Source of the DNA: Hyphomonas neptunium ATCC 15444
GTDB taxonomy: Bacteria; Pseudomonadota; Alphaproteobacteria; Caulobacterales; Hyphomonadaceae
Direction: 5' to 3'
NCBI RefSeq assembly: GCF_000013025.1
Contig: NC_008358.1
Location: 1,674,001-1,738,000, forward strand
Length of the DNA stretch: 64,000 nucleotides
Positions 62,401 to 64,000 of the stretch are shown here, piece by piece (the stretch's first letter is position 1; every line of letters starts with the position of its first letter). Below the pieces are notes generated by a model, which searched no databases, was not told the origin of the DNA, and was given only the letters and a program-made list of their open reading frames with translations. Made by a program: the position numbers and the translations under genes.

Positions 62401-62700
62401 GGTGGCGCGTACGTCTTTCGTCTTCGGCAGGCCGAGCAGGTTCGTCGAGAGCGGATAGGTGACGAGGTCTTCGACGATTTGCGGGCTCTGACCTGGAAAG
62501 TCGGTGCGGATGATGACCTGCGTGTCTGTGAGATCGGGTATCGCATCGAGCGGTGTGCGCTCCACCGCCAGCCAGCCAGCAACCGCCAGCGCGGCGGCGA
62601 GGACGAGCACGATGAGCTGGTTCCGAACCGACCAGGAAATGAGGCCCGCAACCCAGGAACGAGACGGATCGCGGCCGGAGAGATCGTCTGGCGCGCTCAT
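59491..62700 (-). CDS. cusA: CusA-family heavy-metal RND efflux pump
   Basis: A 1069-residue inner-membrane RND pump. The three Met residues that bind Cu(I)/Ag(I) in E. coli CusA have counterparts here: in LLYMPITLPG, LTMIETWVHLKP and IRMDMVSTGVR. AIAIGAMVDASIVLVENASR and GIAAETAVIMLL are the proton-relay helices. It exports Cu(I) or Ag(I) with CusB and an outer-membrane factor. It starts one base before the cusB stop (ATGA overlap) and ends in the start of the cusF-like gene. Confidence 0.93.
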   Translation of the reverse strand: MSAPDDLSGRDPSRSWVAGLISWSVRNQLIVLVLAAALAVAGWLAVERTPLDAIPDLTDTQVIIRTDFPGQSPQIVEDLVTYPLSTNLLGLPKTKDVRATSMFGTSFVYVIFEDDVDLYWARSRVLEALSRLGSALPDGAVPRIGPDATGVGWVYQYALVDKTGSTDLAELRSLQDWFLKLELAGVEGVAEIASVGGFVREYQVLIDPNALRSYDLPIGRVRDAVRAASSEVGGRVLEQAETEFVIRSSGYVDERADLEEVVLYAQNGTPVLLRDVARIIEGPALRRGVVELNGEGETVAGIVIMRDGENALQVISRVKDKLAELQRGLPDGVEIVTVYDRAPLIEGAVAYLKEKLIEEGIVVALVILVFLLHVRSSLVAVITLPLGVLGAFLIMSLQGVTANIMSLGGIAIAIGAMVDASIVLVENASRRLSELGDRIDAKARRAALIEAAQEVGPGIFFSLLIITVSFLPVFALTGESYRLFSPLAFTKTYAMAFAAILSVTLVPVLMLHLMRGKFRREEANPLNVFFIWAYKPILHLALRFKWVTVGVALALTASVIVPAQRIGSEFMPALYEGELLYMPITLPGASATKMREILGQTNRVIMTVPEVERVFGKAGRADTATDPAPLTMIETWVHLKPKEEWRPGLTPEALQDELNQRLQMPGLVNSWGYPIKIRMDMVSTGVRTPIGVKVTGDSLAEIERIARDIEAVVAKLPGTRSAFADRVLGGKFLEITPDRGELARRNIDMGTFQTVVQSALGGMRLAQSVEGRERYDIILRYDRPFREVAGDLETILVPTPTGAHVPLGELAAIAYTEGPPMIRSENARLTGWVFVDIAGRDMGSYVTEAREAVAAAVELPAGYAVTFSGQYEQLAEANARLAIAIPAAITLIFLLLMLHFGRLDRTLIIMASLPFGLIGGIWAVWLAGYNLSVAVAVGFIALGGIAAETAVIMLLYIDGEVRKAQPRTHADLFAAISRGAAMRVRPKLMTVFTLLVGLAPIFLTEGLGSDVMRRIALPMLGGMASTLILTLIVIPAIYYIRTGFQLSAGAETISDDAHPDLTEAKGDLT

Positions 62701-64000
62701 GGCTGGGTACCCGCCATCGGGTCAGGCCAGGCGACAGGCTCTGCCTGCCCATCTGTATACGGATTGCGCGGCGTCGTGCCTTCCTGCAGCCAGAGCCGGC
62801 CTGTTCCGGTCTCCTTGAACAAGGTGAGGCCCGCTTCGCGGTAATGGACAGGCGCGCCGTCGAGGAGCCAGGGTTCGAGCGCGGTCATCAGCCGGGCGAG
62901 ATTATCCGCCAAGGCGGAGCCATCATCTGCCGTCTTCGCGGCGCGAAGGGCGGCCTCTGCCTCTTCGAGAACAGGCTCAAGCTTGGTCTGCGCAAAACGT
63001 GCGCGCAGCGTTTCGCCAAGGAAGAGGGCAGGGTCCACGAAGCGCGCATCGATCCGGTAGTTATCCGTCAGCGCTTCGTGGAAATAGAGCGCCATGTCCG
63101 TAAAATGATCTATATTCGCAAGTGTCGCCGCATCGACCGGCAGTTCCGACAGCGGCGTATCCGGTCCGGCCGTGACAGCGGCGGGCCCCTGCAGCTTGGC
63201 GAGACCTTCACGAAGGTTGGCCTCGCTGTCGAGCAGGAACTGGCCGCTCGCGACGACTTCGTCACCAGCGGTCAAACCCGACAGGATCTCCGTGCGGCCC
63301 TTGGCCTGGATGCCGGTCGTCACGGCCCGGCCCGTGAACCGTCCCTCTCCAAGTGCGATGATCACTTGTGTGCCACGGCTGTCCTGTAGCACGGCTTCGC
63401 TGGGCACAGACAGGTGGGACTTGCCGGGGATATCGATGGCGATGTCGGCATACGCGCCCGGACGAAGGAAACCGTCGGCATTGTCGATCTCAATGCGTAC
63501 CTGGGCAGTGCGGGTTTTCGGATCGATGGTCGGATAGATATAGTCGATCACGCCGGTACCGGGCGCCTCTGGCGCGCTGGGGAAGGACAAGCGAACCGGG
63601 AAACCGGTCTCGATCAGCGACAGGTCCGTTTCCGGAACCGCCGCCATTATCCAGACGCCCGCATAGGATTGCAGGCGCAGGATTGGCGTGCCGGGTTTGA
63701 CATAGTCGCCTTCGCGCACCTCGAGAGCCGCGACAGTCCCACCTGCTTCGGCATAGACAGGTACCCGCTCGATGACCGCACGGGTCTCGGCCACGCGGTT
63801 GATCGCGGCGTCCTGCATGCCGAGCGAGCGCAGGCGCTGGCGCACGGCGGCAATCCGCTTGTCGTTGCCGATGGCGAAGGCGTTGAGATAATCTTTCTGC
63901 GCGGCGATCAGGTCAGGGCTGTAGACGCGGTAGAGCAGAGCGCCCGGTCGGACCAGGTCGCCTTCGGCGCGCACGGTCAGAGTATCGATCCAGCCTTCGA
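62697..64000 (-). CDS. cusB: CusB-family periplasmic adaptor (5' end off window)
   Basis: The frame is open to the right edge, so the N-terminus is missing. The visible part has a lipoyl half (GWIDTLTVRAEGDLVRPGALLYRVYSPDLIAAQ), a helical hairpin, barrel domains (LRLQSYAGVWIMAAVPETDLSLIETGFPV, FLRPGAYADIAI) and AVLQDSRGTQVIIALGEGRF. A C-terminal extension of about 120 residues ends LWLQEGTTPRNPYTDG, resembling the DUF3347-type domain on some Cus adaptors, though weakly. Operon order is cusB-cusA-cusF on the minus strand; an outer-membrane factor may lie upstream outside the window. Confidence 0.9.
   Translation of the reverse strand, partial: EGWIDTLTVRAEGDLVRPGALLYRVYSPDLIAAQKDYLNAFAIGNDKRIAAVRQRLRSLGMQDAAINRVAETRAVIERVPVYAEAGGTVAALEVREGDYVKPGTPILRLQSYAGVWIMAAVPETDLSLIETGFPVRLSFPSAPEAPGTGVIDYIYPTIDPKTRTAQVRIEIDNADGFLRPGAYADIAIDIPGKSHLSVPSEAVLQDSRGTQVIIALGEGRFTGRAVTTGIQAKGRTEILSGLTAGDEVVASGQFLLDSEANLREGLAKLQGPAAVTAGPDTPLSELPVDAATLANIDHFTDMALYFHEALTDNYRIDARFVDPALFLGETLRARFAQTKLEPVLEEAEAALRAAKTADDGSALADNLARLMTALEPWLLDGAPVHYREAGLTLFKETGTGRLWLQEGTTPRNPYTDGQAEPVAWPDPMAGTQP

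Noticed and set aside
1-64000. CRISPR arrays, rRNA genes, insertion sequences, phage genes
   Set aside because: No regularly spaced repeats, no rRNA-like segments and no transposase, integrase or phage structural genes were seen.

Overview
The window is GC-rich chromosomal DNA from an alphaproteobacterium. The best fit is a marine, polarly organised lineage such as Hyphomonadaceae or other Caulobacterales. Three things support this: a PopZ (DUF2497) gene in the order pcm-tolC-popZ-valS, a complete ectoine and hydroxyectoine operon, and several exported sulfatases. The taxon is inferred from gene content and order; no rRNA gene or search result backs it.

Layout. 0-1.4 kb: the end of a small membrane or secreted protein and a C1 cysteine peptidase. 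1.5-9.7 kb: a MarR regulator divergent from ectABCD-ask, with an MFS and a sodium/solute symporter attached by ATGA overlaps. 10-14.7 kb: a MacA-MacB-outer-membrane-factor efflux system. 14.8-20.5 kb: PepSY, DUF2271, DUF4198 and ApbE genes ahead of a TonB-dependent receptor with a clear Fur box; this looks like iron uptake with a flavin-based reductase. 20.6-23.1 kb: quinone-linked D-lactate dehydrogenase and a GntR regulator. 24.1-30.5 kb: cytochrome bd oxidase (cydA, cydB and a 40-residue cydX) divergent from its assembly exporter cydDC. 30.5-34.1 kb: an ATP-grasp-like protein, a tandem DsbA/HCCA-isomerase-fold protein, a DUF1330 protein and a TetR regulator. 34.1-43.3 kb: a lipoprotein formylglycine-generating enzyme facing two exported sulfatases, a ligase-associated exonuclease with its ATP-dependent DNA ligase, and an exported alkylsulfatase. 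43.3-52.7 kb: housekeeping genes on the minus strand (DUF3137, acetyltransferase, isoaspartyl peptidase, valS, popZ, tolC, pcm), then tRNA-Cys and tRNA-Asn. 52.7-55.1 kb: an acetyltransferase, an SDR/SnoaL pair and a divergent HxlR regulator. 55.2-64 kb: an accessory-looking metal-resistance block with a TGCCAACAA repeat cluster, an orphan XRE antitoxin-like gene, merR/merTPA with a textbook 19-bp-spacer promoter, and a cusBA-cusF copper/silver efflux operon that leaves the window.

Themes. The genes together deal with osmotic stress (ectoines), iron (Fur-box receptor plus flavin/PepSY module), respiration at low oxygen (bd oxidase, D-lactate oxidation), sulfate-ester use (three sulfatases of two mechanistic classes plus their maturase) and metal detoxification (Hg, Cu/Ag). 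I saw no transposase, integrase, phage gene or CRISPR array. The least-described material is the PepSY/DUF2271/DUF4198/ApbE module, the exported maturase with its sulfatases, a cluster of three stem-loops at 31.46-31.54 kb, and the repeat cluster at 55.2 kb.
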